Part shown: positions 16,967 through 26,900 of the stretch, piece after piece
How the letters are laid out: every line of letters begins with the position of its first letter
How positions within the stretch are numbered: position 1 is the stretch's first letter
Source: Aquimarina sp. Aq78
GTDB lineage: Bacteria > Bacteroidota > Bacteroidia > Flavobacteriales > Flavobacteriaceae
Reading direction: 5' to 3'
Assembly: GCF_900299525.1 (NCBI RefSeq)
Contig: NZ_OMKA01000001.1
Location: 930,001 to 994,000, forward strand
DNA: 64,000 bases
Translations under genes and position numbers: made by a program
Notes under the pieces: generated by a model
Databases searched by the model: none
What the model was told of the DNA's origin: nothing
Seen by the model: the letters and a program-made list of their open reading frames with translations, nothing else

Positions 16967-17811
16967 TCCCCTAATCTTATTCTGGTATTTAATATTCCTA
17001 ATAATCTCTTACTTGTTTTAGAAGTATACTCCTTTTTCCTAAACTTGGTAATTGGTAAAATTCCTGTAATTACATTAGTAATAAATAATTCATCTGCTTT
17101 TTGTAACTCAAAAGGAGAAATAGAAGCTTCTTCTATTTGATATTCTGGTAATTTCTCAAGAATTCTTATCAACTGAGTTCTTAGTATCCCTTTTAGACAC
17201 CCATCTACTATTGGAGGTGTCTTTATTGTATTGCCTTTTACAAGAAATAAGTTTCCATTTAAAGCTTCAATAATCATTTTATCAGAGTTGATTAACAAAC
17301 AATTATCAAAGCCATTTTCTTTAGCAAAAATTCCACCAACAACATTAACCAGTTTATTCGTTGATTTTAAAGTAGATAGGATATCTTTATTGACATAATG
17401 ATCTTTAAAAAGAGTAACTTCATACTTCTGATCAGGAATCGTATAAAAACTGGATTCTAACTTAGAAACCAATATAGTATATTCGATATCGTTAGAAGTG
17501 GGCGTATATAGCCCACCAGACACTCTATTTACCATTAATTTTATCCTTACCGAAGAATTTGTTAACCCATTCGCAGTGACAAGATCAATGATTTCTTTTT
17601 CTAAGAACTCTGGAGTAAATGACATAGGAATTTGCATTCTAAGAATACGCATTGAAGCCATTAATCGAAAATAATGATCTTCCCAAAATAGAATAGATCC
17701 AGAATTAACTCTGATCGTTTCAAATAAAGCGTCTCCATATGCATATCCTCTATTATCAATAGCCAATACTGCTTTATGATCTTCTAGTAAATTTCCGTTG
17801 ATATTAACCAT
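16963..17811 (-). CDS. Class IV PLP-dependent aminotransferase
   Basis: A 282-residue fold-type IV PLP enzyme related to branched-chain aminotransferase and aminodeoxychorismate lyase (PabC). The N terminus has NRGYAYGDALFETIRV. The likely PLP lysine lies in the ILSTLKSTNKLVNVVGGIFA segment, and ITGILPITKF matches the C-terminal cofactor-phosphate region. Substrate cannot be fixed from the sequence; bacteroidotal genomes often annotate such proteins as PabC-like lyases. The gene is convergent with YqgE and 60 bases downstream of the START-like gene on the same strand, so those two may be co-transcribed. Confidence 0.88.
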   Translation of the reverse strand: MVNINGNLLEDHKAVLAIDNRGYAYGDALFETIRVNSGSILFWEDHYFRLMASMRILRMQIPMSFTPEFLEKEIIDLVTANGLTNSSVRIKLMVNRVSGGLYTPTSNDIEYTILVSKLESSFYTIPDQKYEVTLFKDHYVNKDILSTLKSTNKLVNVVGGIFAKENGFDNCLLINSDKMIIEALNGNLFLVKGNTIKTPPIVDGCLKGILRTQLIRILEKLPEYQIEEASISPFELQKADELFITNVITGILPITKFRKKEYTSKTSKRLLGILNTRIRLGD

Positions 17812-17871
17812 AAAAAATTCCCATAAATTTTAATGTTTATGGGGTATAGATTTTTATTATAAAAAGAAGAA

Positions 17872-18264
17872 TTATGCTGAGCCTAATACCTGTTTTAGAT
17901 TCCCTATCATATTATCCCATAACATTTTATTTTCGTCCATTTCATCATCTTCAGAGTAATCAGTAACCATAAGAGAAACGTCTTTGGTTATTTCATCAAC
18001 CTGAATACGCATTTCAAAGAAATAATCATTTCCATCATTTTCATCTTCTACCCATCTAAATTTTATTCGCTCACCACTTTTTTTGCTTAAAAGTTTTGCT
18101 TCCTCTTCAGAATCATCCCAGATAAATGTAAATAACTCCCCTCTTGAGTTTACATTATCAGAAAACCACTCTGAGAGACCAGAAGGAGTAGATATATATT
18201 GATATAATAGTTGCGGCGACGACTGTACCACAAATTCAAGTTCATATTTTATTTTTTCAGACAT
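17872..18264 (-). CDS. START-like (SRPBCC/AHSA1-type) domain protein
   Basis: A 130-residue single-domain cytoplasmic protein with a Bet v 1-like layout: KIKYELEFVVQSSPQLLYQY, then the STPSGLSEWFSD turn typical of AHSA1-like proteins, and a long C-terminal helix (MLWDNMIGNLKQVLG). Members bind hydrophobic ligands or act as co-chaperones; neither can be assigned. This small acidic version is common in Bacteroidota, usually near the aminotransferase found here downstream. Confidence 0.85.
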   Translation of the reverse strand: MSEKIKYELEFVVQSSPQLLYQYISTPSGLSEWFSDNVNSRGELFTFIWDDSEEEAKLLSKKSGERIKFRWVEDENDGNDYFFEMRIQVDEITKDVSLMVTDYSEDDEMDENKMLWDNMIGNLKQVLGSA

Positions 18265-18348
18265 ATCATTAATTGTTGGTAAGCCAATATATAGATTAAT
18301 TATCGACTTTAAAAGTACATTGAAAAAAAAATTAATTATGCATTATTG

Positions 18349-18379
18349 TTTGCGTCAATCCATTTTGTTTTTATATTTG
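18349..18379 (+). promoter_or_regulatory. Promoter of tRNA-Met
   Basis: TTTG (18349-18352), 19 bases, then TATATTTG (18372-18379): a complete match to the Bacteroidota consensus. Transcription should begin near 18386, about 75 bases before the mature tRNA. Confidence 0.75.
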
Positions 18380-18462
18380 CACCCTCCTTAGGAGTACTAC
18401 AAAAAGTGTTCTATAAAAATAAGCTGTTTTAAATGGTTTTTTTATACTAAAATAAGGAATAT

Positions 18463-18536
18463 GGCGAGGTAGCTCAGTTGGTTAGAGCATCGGATTCATA
18501 ACCCGGAGGTCGGGGGATCGTGCCCCCCTCTCGCTA
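18463..18536 (+). tRNA. tRNA-Met (anticodon CAT, elongator type)
   Basis: A 74-base cloverleaf: acceptor 18463-18469 with 18529-18535 (two G-U pairs), D-stem GCTC/GAGC, anticodon loop TTCATAA, T-stem of five G-C pairs, discriminator A at 18536, CCA not encoded. The paired 1-72 position and the absence of GGG/CCC in the anticodon stem argue against initiator. tRNA-Ile2 (lysidine) has the same anticodon and is less likely but not excluded. The T-loop reads ATCGTGC, so the usual T54-A58 pair is replaced by A54-T58. The gene stands alone between its own promoter and terminator. Confidence 0.93.
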
Positions 18537-18550
18537 CAAGAATTAAATAA

Positions 18551-18584
18551 AAAAAAGCTGACTTATATAAGTCAGCTTTTTTTT
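18551..18584 (+). terminator. Intrinsic terminator after tRNA-Met
   Basis: A stem of about nine pairs (AGCTGACTT with AAGTCAGCT) around a short A/T loop is followed by eight T residues and preceded by an A-run. Confidence 0.9.
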
Positions 18585-18598
18585 ATTTAATTCAGAAA

Positions 18599-19171
18599 AT
18601 GTATTTTTATGTTGTGGGGATATTTACCGATCATAATGCAGATATTGTTCAGATCATAAGCCTTCCTTTGGAACTTATTGGGTTTGCTCTGGCATTTATT
18701 GAAGTGCGTAAGCCATCCCTAGCAGACCGTATTGAGAAAGGGATCGATATTTTAATTGATCGATTATTCAACATCATTAAAAAGCGTAGCCCCAAAGATG
18801 GTACATCGTTGCCTCTTGCTGTTTTAATGCATCTTTCTATTACGATAGCATTTTTAGGATGTTTTTGGGTTTGCTGGAAGTATGTGCCCATCCTATATGA
18901 ACGTCCTAAAGATAATTTCTTTAATTACTTTGACTATTTTGCTTGGTTTGTTGGATGGTTGGGCATCGTGTTTTCGAGTATAGGTGTTTTAATGTTTGCT
19001 GCTTTTATAGTGATAACAATTCTATTGATTATTTTAAAAATCATTACCCGTATTTTGAATTATTTGGATCGATATGCTCATGGCAGAGCTTTGGGAGCAT
19101 TCGGTTTAATATTAGCTTTGTTCGGGGTTATCGGTGAAATCTTTCAGGTTACTGTGATGATAGTTAGTTGA
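18599..19171 (+). CDS. Hypothetical membrane protein
   Basis: A 190-residue protein with about four hydrophobic segments: near residues 15-33, 73-97 (LAVLMHLSITIAFLGCFWV), 112-150 and 168-189. Between the first two is a basic amphipathic stretch. No family is recognised. It starts only 15 bases after the tRNA terminator, so it has no obvious promoter of its own and may be expressed weakly by read-through, or begin at a later start codon. A gene is supported by consistent hydrophobic patterning and a long open frame. Confidence 0.6.
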   Translation: MYFYVVGIFTDHNADIVQIISLPLELIGFALAFIEVRKPSLADRIEKGIDILIDRLFNIIKKRSPKDGTSLPLAVLMHLSITIAFLGCFWVCWKYVPILYERPKDNFFNYFDYFAWFVGWLGIVFSSIGVLMFAAFIVITILLIILKIITRILNYLDRYAHGRALGAFGLILALFGVIGEIFQVTVMIVS

Positions 19172-19252
19172 TAGCATATACGGTAACTAATTTCTTCTTC
19201 TTGTCAATCTAATTTTTATTTACTCATTTCAGAAAACACATCCCATTAATAA

Positions 19253-20137
19253 TTAATGTTTTTCTCTAAAAGATTTTGGAGAAATTGATACATATTTCTT
19301 GAAAAACTTCCAGAAATAGGCAGAATCTTCGAAGTGTAACTCAAAAGCAATCTCGGATATACTTTGTTTACTAAAAATCAGAAGCCGCTTAGCCTCTAAA
19401 ACAACGCGTTCTCTAATCAATTCTCCTGCTGTTTTTCCTGTTGATTTCTTTACTATATCGTTTAGATAGGTTGGTGTAATATGTAATAATGAGGCATAAT
19501 AGCTAACGCTTCTTTCTTTTTTATACTCTTGTTCGATTAACTTCTTAAAAGACTTCACAATCATATTACCCGATGTACCATCTCCAAAACTCTGATCATT
19601 ATGCATCTGTCGATGGATTTGGATCATCAAAATATTAAGATGATTTTTAATGATCTGATCTTTCTCAACATAATCATTAGTATATTCTTTCCATAGATCT
19701 GAAATGCTATTGCTAATCGTTTTTTCCCTCTCATCGGTTCGCACGACTAAAGATGTATTATGTATTGTCCTATTTATAATTTCAAAACTGGTATTCGCTC
19801 TGGTATGTGATAACAAAACATCTGGAGAGAAATGCAATACAAACCCTTTAAAATCATTAGAATTTTCGCATGCATGAACTACCCCAGGATGAATATAAAA
19901 TAGTGTTCCTTTCTCCATTTTATACATTTTTTCATCTATCAAAATGCTTCCACACCCATGGGTTACCCAAATGATCTGAAAGAGATTAAAATGTCGATGA
20001 GGATGATGCGCTGTAGTATTAAGATCATTAGATAATTCTTCCAGGCGTCTCATATTAAAAAATGAGGCAACCTCACCTTCTTTACTACCATACAAATGAT
20101 AATTTGGTATCTTATCCATTGCTTTTACAGATATCAT
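19253..20137 (-). CDS. AraC family transcriptional regulator
   Basis: A 294-residue regulator. The N-terminal half is a cupin-like sensing domain (HRHFNLFQIIWVTHGCGSIL, then GTLFYIHPGVVHACEN). The C-terminal HTH_18 domain has both helix-turn-helix units: SVSYYASLLHITPTYLNDIVKKSTG and SISEIAFELHFEDSAYFWKFFKKYVSISPKSFRE (shown in part). The gene is 54 bases downstream of the DUF3291 gene on the same strand, so it may regulate or be co-expressed with that enzyme-like protein. The effector is unknown. Confidence 0.92.
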   Translation of the reverse strand: MISVKAMDKIPNYHLYGSKEGEVASFFNMRRLEELSNDLNTTAHHPHRHFNLFQIIWVTHGCGSILIDEKMYKMEKGTLFYIHPGVVHACENSNDFKGFVLHFSPDVLLSHTRANTSFEIINRTIHNTSLVVRTDEREKTISNSISDLWKEYTNDYVEKDQIIKNHLNILMIQIHRQMHNDQSFGDGTSGNMIVKSFKKLIEQEYKKERSVSYYASLLHITPTYLNDIVKKSTGKTAGELIRERVVLEAKRLLIFSKQSISEIAFELHFEDSAYFWKFFKKYVSISPKSFREKH

Positions 20138-20191
20138 ATATCTTGATTCATTGCTTTATATTCTCATCAATATAAACATAAAATCATAAAC

Positions 20192-20656
20192 TTAAATTTC
20201 TTCACCTATACTATTAAAAGTCTTTTTAAAATTAAAAGCATCAGAAGTCGGTCCATATTCTTCAAGATATTTCAATTTAGACAACGCTTCTTCTGTTGTT
20301 GGTACATGATCGCGATCTACCCACCATAGCACCATATGAGGGCTTTTCATTCTTTCAAACCATTTTCTACCATCCCTCACAAAATAGCTATGTACAGTAC
20401 CATAGGCAAAGTTTTTAAGAGATTTAAGATCTTCCCAAACAGACATATTAATAAGCATCATATCATCTTCTAAAGGGGATTCTATATTTGCGGCAGAACT
20501 GCCATCATCATCTTTTAATCTCCATACAAACCCTGGGCTTTCATCGGCCAGCTTATTAATTGGCTCTAAAAAATCAACAAATTCTTTTAGCAGAGGTGAA
20601 TCCAGCGGAGCTTTCATTTTGGCAATATTAATTTCTGCAATGTACTTTTTACTCAT
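20192..20656 (-). CDS. DUF3291 domain protein
   Basis: A 154-residue cytoplasmic protein of the DUF3291 family, which has a dimeric alpha/beta-barrel (ABM-like) fold. The recognisable stretches are FVDFLEPINKLADESPGFVW, INMSVWEDLKSLKNFAYGTV and HMVLWWVDRDHVPTTEEALS. Such proteins are monooxygenase-like, but no activity is established. It precedes the AraC regulator on the same strand and is probably in the same transcript. Confidence 0.88.
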   Translation of the reverse strand: MSKKYIAEINIAKMKAPLDSPLLKEFVDFLEPINKLADESPGFVWRLKDDDGSSAANIESPLEDDMMLINMSVWEDLKSLKNFAYGTVHSYFVRDGRKWFERMKSPHMVLWWVDRDHVPTTEEALSKLKYLEEYGPTSDAFNFKKTFNSIGEEI

Positions 20657-20808
20657 AATTTTAATTTTTCACTGCATTGTTACAGTTTCAATATTCAAAA
20701 TTAGAGATAGACAGTTTATATATTTATATAAGGATCACGGTTGTTTCTGTACTTTTCACAGAATTCTATCTTTGAGTTATAAAAATGAGAACCAAATATC
20801 AGCATAAA

Positions 20809-23244
20809 CTAGTTTTCTTCTTTTAATAGTTTATGAAATACATCTGCCAATCGTATTTCGATAAATTTCACAATATCCTTTTCTGATTTATCATTTTGAT
20901 ACATAGAGAAAACTTTTGATGCATTACGCCTTTTTAATGTTTTTATATCTCCTTCTGGATATTCAATATCTCCTGGTTTCAAATTCCATTTTAATAAAGA
21001 TTGTAAAAGTTCGGTATGTGATTTATATCGTTTCTCTAATACCTTCTGTCTATCCAGATCTTCCTGGTTTTTTTCTTCTGCACTATTGATCCTTCCACTT
21101 AGTACTGTAAACTCATCCCGTATCTGGCGGTCAATCTCCTGTGCTTCCCCAACTAGTTTTAAATAGGATTCATATATTTTTTCATTGTAAAACTCTGCAA
21201 AGTCAAAATAAAGATTCATTGCTTTAAGGTAACTTAGGGCGACCTCCTTGTATACTCTTTTATCCTTCTGTTCGGTTTCTACAAGTTGTTCTCCAAGATC
21301 ACTTAACTTACCTCTTTTGTCTTTGATAAGATGAGCAAAACCTTCTTTCTCTGGTAGTGCTAATAACTCTGGAGTGATATCTGTAGGGAGTCCTTCATAA
21401 CGATATTTTCTATACTGAATTTTAATAGAGTCATTGACTTCTTTCGGCTTTTTAGGTTTCTTATTGAAATTGATTTTGGGTTTCTTAAGTCCAAATGCAT
21501 AGTTATAACTAAAAGTAGCTGTAAATTCACTTAAACCACCTGTATTGCCACCATTTCTAAATAATTGTACAGCATTAAGATTGAAATTGTGTCTTTCTTT
21601 TAAAGTATAGGTCAACGCCCCTCGTAGGTTCGTAACATTTGTTTTAGATGTGAGACTACTAGAACTATTATATCCAGCAGAAAGTCGGGTGTTCAATGTT
21701 TTTTTAAAATATCGCTTACCGACACTTACCGTAGGACCCCAGGTCGTTGCTTCTTCTCTTCCAATTGTATTATAAGTCCCATTAATTGATGTGCTTATAT
21801 TTAGGCTTCTTTCTGAAAAATCTATGGTATGACCAAGGTTCATATTATGAAAAGTAGAAGCATCTCCCAATCTAACCACACCGCCTTGTTCATTTGAGAC
21901 ATCATTGAGTGCATAATTCATCGTTAGATTCTGGCGAGAGGTCTTTTTTCCTGAAAGCACATAGTTAATCGTTAAAGTAGCTGTTTGCGATAATTGCTTG
22001 TAATCCAGTTCCTCTATCTGTTCATCTAAAAGATCGGCATCATTAATCTCATCAAACTGATTAGGCTTGATATTAGTAAACGTACTAAAGTTAGAGTACA
22101 TACCAGAAATATTCAACCTATCTGATACAGAAAGAGTTGCATTTAATGATCCGACCGTACGGTTGGTGTTATTGGCTTTTAAGTTATCCAGATCATCTCT
22201 TTGATACCCAATATTAAGAACTAAGCTTAATTTGTCCTTAAAAAACGTATTAGAAGCATCTAAGGTTATGTTTTCAAAATCATTATTGAAATAATACGCT
22301 CCAAGGGTTTCATAACCAGGTTCAATACGTTCGTATCCCAAACCAAGGTTTACTCGTCCTACGCCATAACCTAAACGTGTTTTGATAGCTGTATAATATT
22401 CTGTAGAAGCTCGATTATTAAAAAAATTAGCTATCGGAGAGATATCCGAATTATCAGCCTCTTCGGCTCGGGTATCTTTGGTAATCGCTGTAGAGGCATA
22501 TTCGGCCTGAAGGCTAAAACTTTTACCTAATTTAACTTCTCCTTCTATACTTACTACCAGGTTTTCCTGGGGTAATACACCTTTGGCTTCGGGGATAGAA
22601 TCAATAGAAGTTGGGTTATCCTTGGCATAAAAACCAATAACACCTATTCTATAACGCTCTTTTTCAAAACTCGTTTTTAGTCCATATCCCATACGACTGT
22701 ATGAAGGGATAGTTCTTGCATCTTCATTATCCTCTACTGCTTTTAGCAAACGACCACCCATAGCACTTATTTTTAAAGCTCCCGGAGGAGTAAGGTCTAT
22801 GCCTCCACCCGTAAACTGATGACCACTTAAAGTATAGGGAGAAAAGGTCATACTTATATTACCGATATGTCCAGTAACCCATTTATATTTGGGATGTAAA
22901 CTAATACGGTTAAAATCAAAGGGAAGCTGATATCCCAGATTCTCTCCCTGATTCGAAAAACTATAGGATATTGGTAATGAAAAGCTATAAATATTAATGT
23001 TAAGCGCTCCTTGCAAAAAATAGGTAAAGGGTTCTCTGTTATTATTTTGATTAGAGCTATAATACACACCGCTGGCAGAGACCTGACCACTAACTTTTAA
23101 AGGTTTACTTTGAGTAATTGTTTCATAATCGAGTGTTTGTGCAATAGAGAAAAAAGGAAATACCAAAAACACTAATAATAGCTTATTCAAAAACTTTATT
23201 TTAGTTGGTATACTCAAAAATGATTTTATATTAAATTTCCCCAC
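20809..23244 (-). CDS. Large outer-membrane beta-barrel protein with helical C-terminal tail
   Basis: An 811-residue protein. After a signal peptide ending near residue 36 (FPFFSIAQ), residues up to about 590 alternate polar and hydrophobic positions in many amphipathic strands with aromatic girdles, as in a large outer-membrane barrel. From about 600 the composition changes: a Lys/Pro linker (KKPKINFNKKPKKPKEVN) leads to a roughly 200-residue charged helical region that would lie in the periplasm or at the surface. The start is GTG, with no ATG before the signal peptide. It follows the toxin block on the same strand after 222 bases with no clear promoter. No family name is recognised; a pore or anchor for that block is plausible. 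Confidence 0.75.
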   Translation of the reverse strand: MGKFNIKSFLSIPTKIKFLNKLLLVFLVFPFFSIAQTLDYETITQSKPLKVSGQVSASGVYYSSNQNNNREPFTYFLQGALNINIYSFSLPISYSFSNQGENLGYQLPFDFNRISLHPKYKWVTGHIGNISMTFSPYTLSGHQFTGGGIDLTPPGALKISAMGGRLLKAVEDNEDARTIPSYSRMGYGLKTSFEKERYRIGVIGFYAKDNPTSIDSIPEAKGVLPQENLVVSIEGEVKLGKSFSLQAEYASTAITKDTRAEEADNSDISPIANFFNNRASTEYYTAIKTRLGYGVGRVNLGLGYERIEPGYETLGAYYFNNDFENITLDASNTFFKDKLSLVLNIGYQRDDLDNLKANNTNRTVGSLNATLSVSDRLNISGMYSNFSTFTNIKPNQFDEINDADLLDEQIEELDYKQLSQTATLTINYVLSGKKTSRQNLTMNYALNDVSNEQGGVVRLGDASTFHNMNLGHTIDFSERSLNISTSINGTYNTIGREEATTWGPTVSVGKRYFKKTLNTRLSAGYNSSSSLTSKTNVTNLRGALTYTLKERHNFNLNAVQLFRNGGNTGGLSEFTATFSYNYAFGLKKPKINFNKKPKKPKEVNDSIKIQYRKYRYEGLPTDITPELLALPEKEGFAHLIKDKRGKLSDLGEQLVETEQKDKRVYKEVALSYLKAMNLYFDFAEFYNEKIYESYLKLVGEAQEIDRQIRDEFTVLSGRINSAEEKNQEDLDRQKVLEKRYKSHTELLQSLLKWNLKPGDIEYPEGDIKTLKRRNASKVFSMYQNDKSEKDIVKFIEIRLADVFHKLLKEEN

Positions 23245-23466
23245 AATTCTCTTATAACATGAATAAGATTATTTTTCTCTCCTTTTTAAGTACACTATTT
23301 TATATTTTATTCATCTGTCAAAAACCAGAATTTGATCCATACTACTTGACTTCTATTTGGTTTTGATTGTAGTCTTAGGTCGAATTATCACACTACAATA
23401 TTACTCCTAAAAAAAGAAAAATAGTTCACGGTTTTCAGGGATTTACGTTTTTACCTCGTCTAAGAA

Positions 23467-23949
23467 TCAGCATATTGGTTTCCAAATAATTTTCTCCTTT
23501 TCTATATCAGATGGCATTGGCACATCATATTTCGATTTTGTTCTTACTTCCCAAACTTTTTCTATTTCAGAGAGTTTAATTTCACCAGAATAATATTCCA
23601 TTCCTTTAGAATCTATAAGCTTTACAAACGGTAACTCTTTACCAATTTTTTTATCATAAGTTTTTAAGCTAATACTTCTTATATCCTCGAAATAATGATA
23701 AGCCTCAAATACAATTCCTCTATAAAGAGCTTTGGTTATAATCCCGAACGCATTCTTTAATACGTCCTTTTTGATAATTTTTATAAATCCCCCATGAATA
23801 CTTTTCTCAAATTCATCAATTGGGCATTCTTTTTCATTTTCATAGATTAATATGAAATGAGTAAAAGGAATTGGAGCTTCATGTCTTACTTCATGAAACC
23901 TTATTTCATGTCCATGATAATTTGTATATTCTCCGTGTCTTATTATCAT
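23467..23949 (-). CDS. Putative immunity protein paired with the TANFOR giant
   Basis: A 160-residue soluble protein with no signal peptide, so cytoplasmic. It has a mixed alpha/beta look (RFHEVRHEAPIPFTHFILIY, then VFEAYHYFEDIRSISLKTYD) and no family is recognised. Its ATG overlaps the stop of the 2000-residue gene by ATGA, giving tight translational coupling. A small, cytoplasmic, fast-evolving-looking gene directly behind a giant exported protein with a toxin-like tip is the standard arrangement of a polymorphic toxin and its immunity protein. That role is inferred from position only. Confidence 0.65.
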   Translation of the reverse strand: MIIRHGEYTNYHGHEIRFHEVRHEAPIPFTHFILIYENEKECPIDEFEKSIHGGFIKIIKKDVLKNAFGIITKALYRGIVFEAYHYFEDIRSISLKTYDKKIGKELPFVKLIDSKGMEYYSGEIKLSEIEKVWEVRTKSKYDVPMPSDIEKEKIIWKPIC

Positions 23950-26900
23950 TCTACAGAAACAAACTTGTTTTTATCTTTATCAAATTTTGCTATTAATTTC
24001 TCAGAACCATCTGACATTAATATAAGCATAGGGTCGCCATGTTGAGGTGTGTAACGCGGAGACTCCAATTCGGGAACTCCTAGCCTACCATGGTTTCCAG
24101 ATGTAAACCCGTTCCCTGTGTATGGATAAGGTAATCCCGATCCTTGAGGTATCGTCAAATTTGGGTTTTTAACTTTGTATCTAATTATACCGCAACTACC
24201 GTCAGACAACTTAAAAACTGGACCTTTTTCACTCTCATAATCAAGTCTCATTCCATAGAAAACATCCTCATACGTTTTTAAGTGTTTCGCATCTTTTGCA
24301 GCCGTAATAAATCCACCAACTGTATTATAAGTTCCATCCAAATATTTTTCTATATCAGATTTGGAGATCACTTTTTGAAGTATTGTATTCCCATCTGGTA
24401 TGGGAATCGAATTCCTAATAGCACTTATTATAGCTTTATCATCTTGTTTTAGTTGATGATATTTCATTTTCTGGTAGATTTTCTTAAAATTTTCTACACT
24501 TATTCCATGCTTACCAACAATTGAAGCTACATTATCAGAAAAGCCATTAATTGAATTAATAGTAGATCTGCCATATTTCGCATTATCCATTTTCTTAAAC
24601 CCAATCTCTTTTCCTTTTCTTAAAATTACATGCTCTTTATATTTGCCTGCAACTTCTGCTCCATCTGCTTCATCCAGGAATTTTTTCTTGATTAGGTTTC
24701 CTTCCGTATCTATACGCGCTATTTCTGTATTTTCGCTATCTACTACTTTTACTTCTCCCTTTTTAATGCCAGAAAACTTAATTGGTAACTCTAATTTAGA
24801 ATCAAATATCTTATCTGCTTCTTCGAGCCCATCAATTAATTTTTGTTTATTAGCAGTAGATCCTTCTATCATAAGAGCCTTTAACCCTTCAAATGATTCT
24901 TTTTTATTATAAACAAAGCGACTATGCGTCTTGACGAGAATCTCTAAGTTTTTACCATCGTTTGCAAAACGTATATTTCTAAAAGGTTCTAATATTTCCC
25001 ATGATTTCTCAAGACTGGCCTTTTTAGCCAGTGATGCATTGTCATACAGTCGTTTAATATTTTGATGTTTATTCTCGGGTAAATCAGATAAAACAGTTTT
25101 AAGCTTAGGAATTCTAGTACCTTCTGCAACCTCAAGTCCTTCAACTAATCTCTTCTTTTCTACTGGCTTATCTTGAAGAAATTTTGGATCACTTTTTATT
25201 TTACCTAATAAAACACTTGTTTGCTGCTTTAGTTTTGATCCCAGGTCTTTTGCTTTTATTCCTTGTTGAATAAAGCCTAAATATAATTTTATCGCTTTAC
25301 ATGTTTCATCCGTATCGCATTTTTCCGAATGTTTTAGCAAAACATCAATCGTAGATAATCCCAGTTTTACATTCTCAAAATCATAAAGTATCGTTCTTAG
25401 TGTGCCATTATTATAAATCTTCTTAAGTACACTTAAATCTACAGTATCACCAAGCTCACTAATAATTTGCTTTAGTCCTTTAAGGATTGTTGCTCTATCT
25501 GCTCCATCTTTGATTAGCTTAGGGTTTTCTACTATTTTCTTTTCTAGTTTACGGGATAACTCAGCTATTTGGGTACTTCTCGTTGCTAAATCGCCTAATC
25601 CGGTTCCTAATCCTAATACATCACCAAGAGCCCCCAACATCTCACAATATGTCATTTCTTTTTTCTCTCCCGGCTGATTGACTGTAGTTGGGTTGGGTTT
25701 AGGACAAGCATCAGAATATTTAAGTATTAGATTGGTTGTACTTAATATGGCTTCTACTCCTTTTAATCCATCCAAAAGGTTTTTAAGCTTACCAAGATCT
25801 TTAAGATGTCTTAGCTTCGCAATATTACCAATACCAGAAGCTGTTAATGCTATTTCAAAAGCGAGGTTTGCTCCTTGATCAATGTTATTAGTACTATAGT
25901 TTTCATCAATCGCTTTAAGTATAAACATTGGTACTGCTACCGATTTAATATTAAAACCAGGTTTTGCTATTTTATCATATTTTATCAATCGTATAGGAGT
26001 ATATATATGATGCGTTCCTATATGAACAATTTTAGGCTTATCTCTTGGATCACCACTATAATATGGTCCATAGACCTCTTTAGTTAATTTAACCGAGTTT
26101 TTTTCTACAAAATCAACATCATAGGGACTGCTGAAAAACACCCCTACTTTATCACTTGTATATGGTATATCATGTACAGGTTGCGAAGTAAATTCTGATT
26201 TTTTCCATATGTTATAAAAAACATTAATCAGCTTTGTGAAATTATCTTCTCCACCCCAGTTATCGAGTTTACTATACAATTTTCTAAATACATTCTCTTT
26301 ATCAAACTCTTGGGTATCTATATTTTTAAGAAAGGTAGTTTCATCTCCTTCACCAAGAGCTTCTATAATATTGATTACAGCATCCTCTTCAGAAACTCCT
26401 TTATCATTAACCGAACAACTTAACAGTATTTTTAATGCTACCCATAACTTATCTTTATCAAGAGATGTAACATCGTGTTTATAGGACAAATAAGTCGTTG
26501 GTATTTCAGAAAAAAACGTATCTATTTTATTGCAATCGGTATTTTCAGAAATTCCGCTAGAAGGAAAATATTCTTCAATGAGATAATCTATTATTTGTAT
26601 AGAATACTTTGATTCATAAGGTAAGGAGTGGCTTTTTTCTCTTTCAATTTTTAAGGCATTGCAAAAATTTTCTACCTCATCGTGATGTTCAAACTTAAAA
26701 ATATGATCCTCTTCTTTTGTCTTTAAGTTTAATTCATAACGCACCCCTCCTGTAATGTTCTTTTTTATTTCAAAACCTACATTTATATCATTTTCTATTT
26801 GGGATTTATCTTTTGGAAATAAGTATTCTTTTAGCTTTTTTAACTCTACCGGATCAACTACAGCTGTAGGTCTATATGTGGGAATAATCGTAAAAATTTC

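Noticed and set aside
23245..23466. Gap after the immunity candidate as a second, orphan immunity gene
   Set aside because: All frames on the minus strand are interrupted within a few codons, and no similarity to the 160-residue protein is visible.
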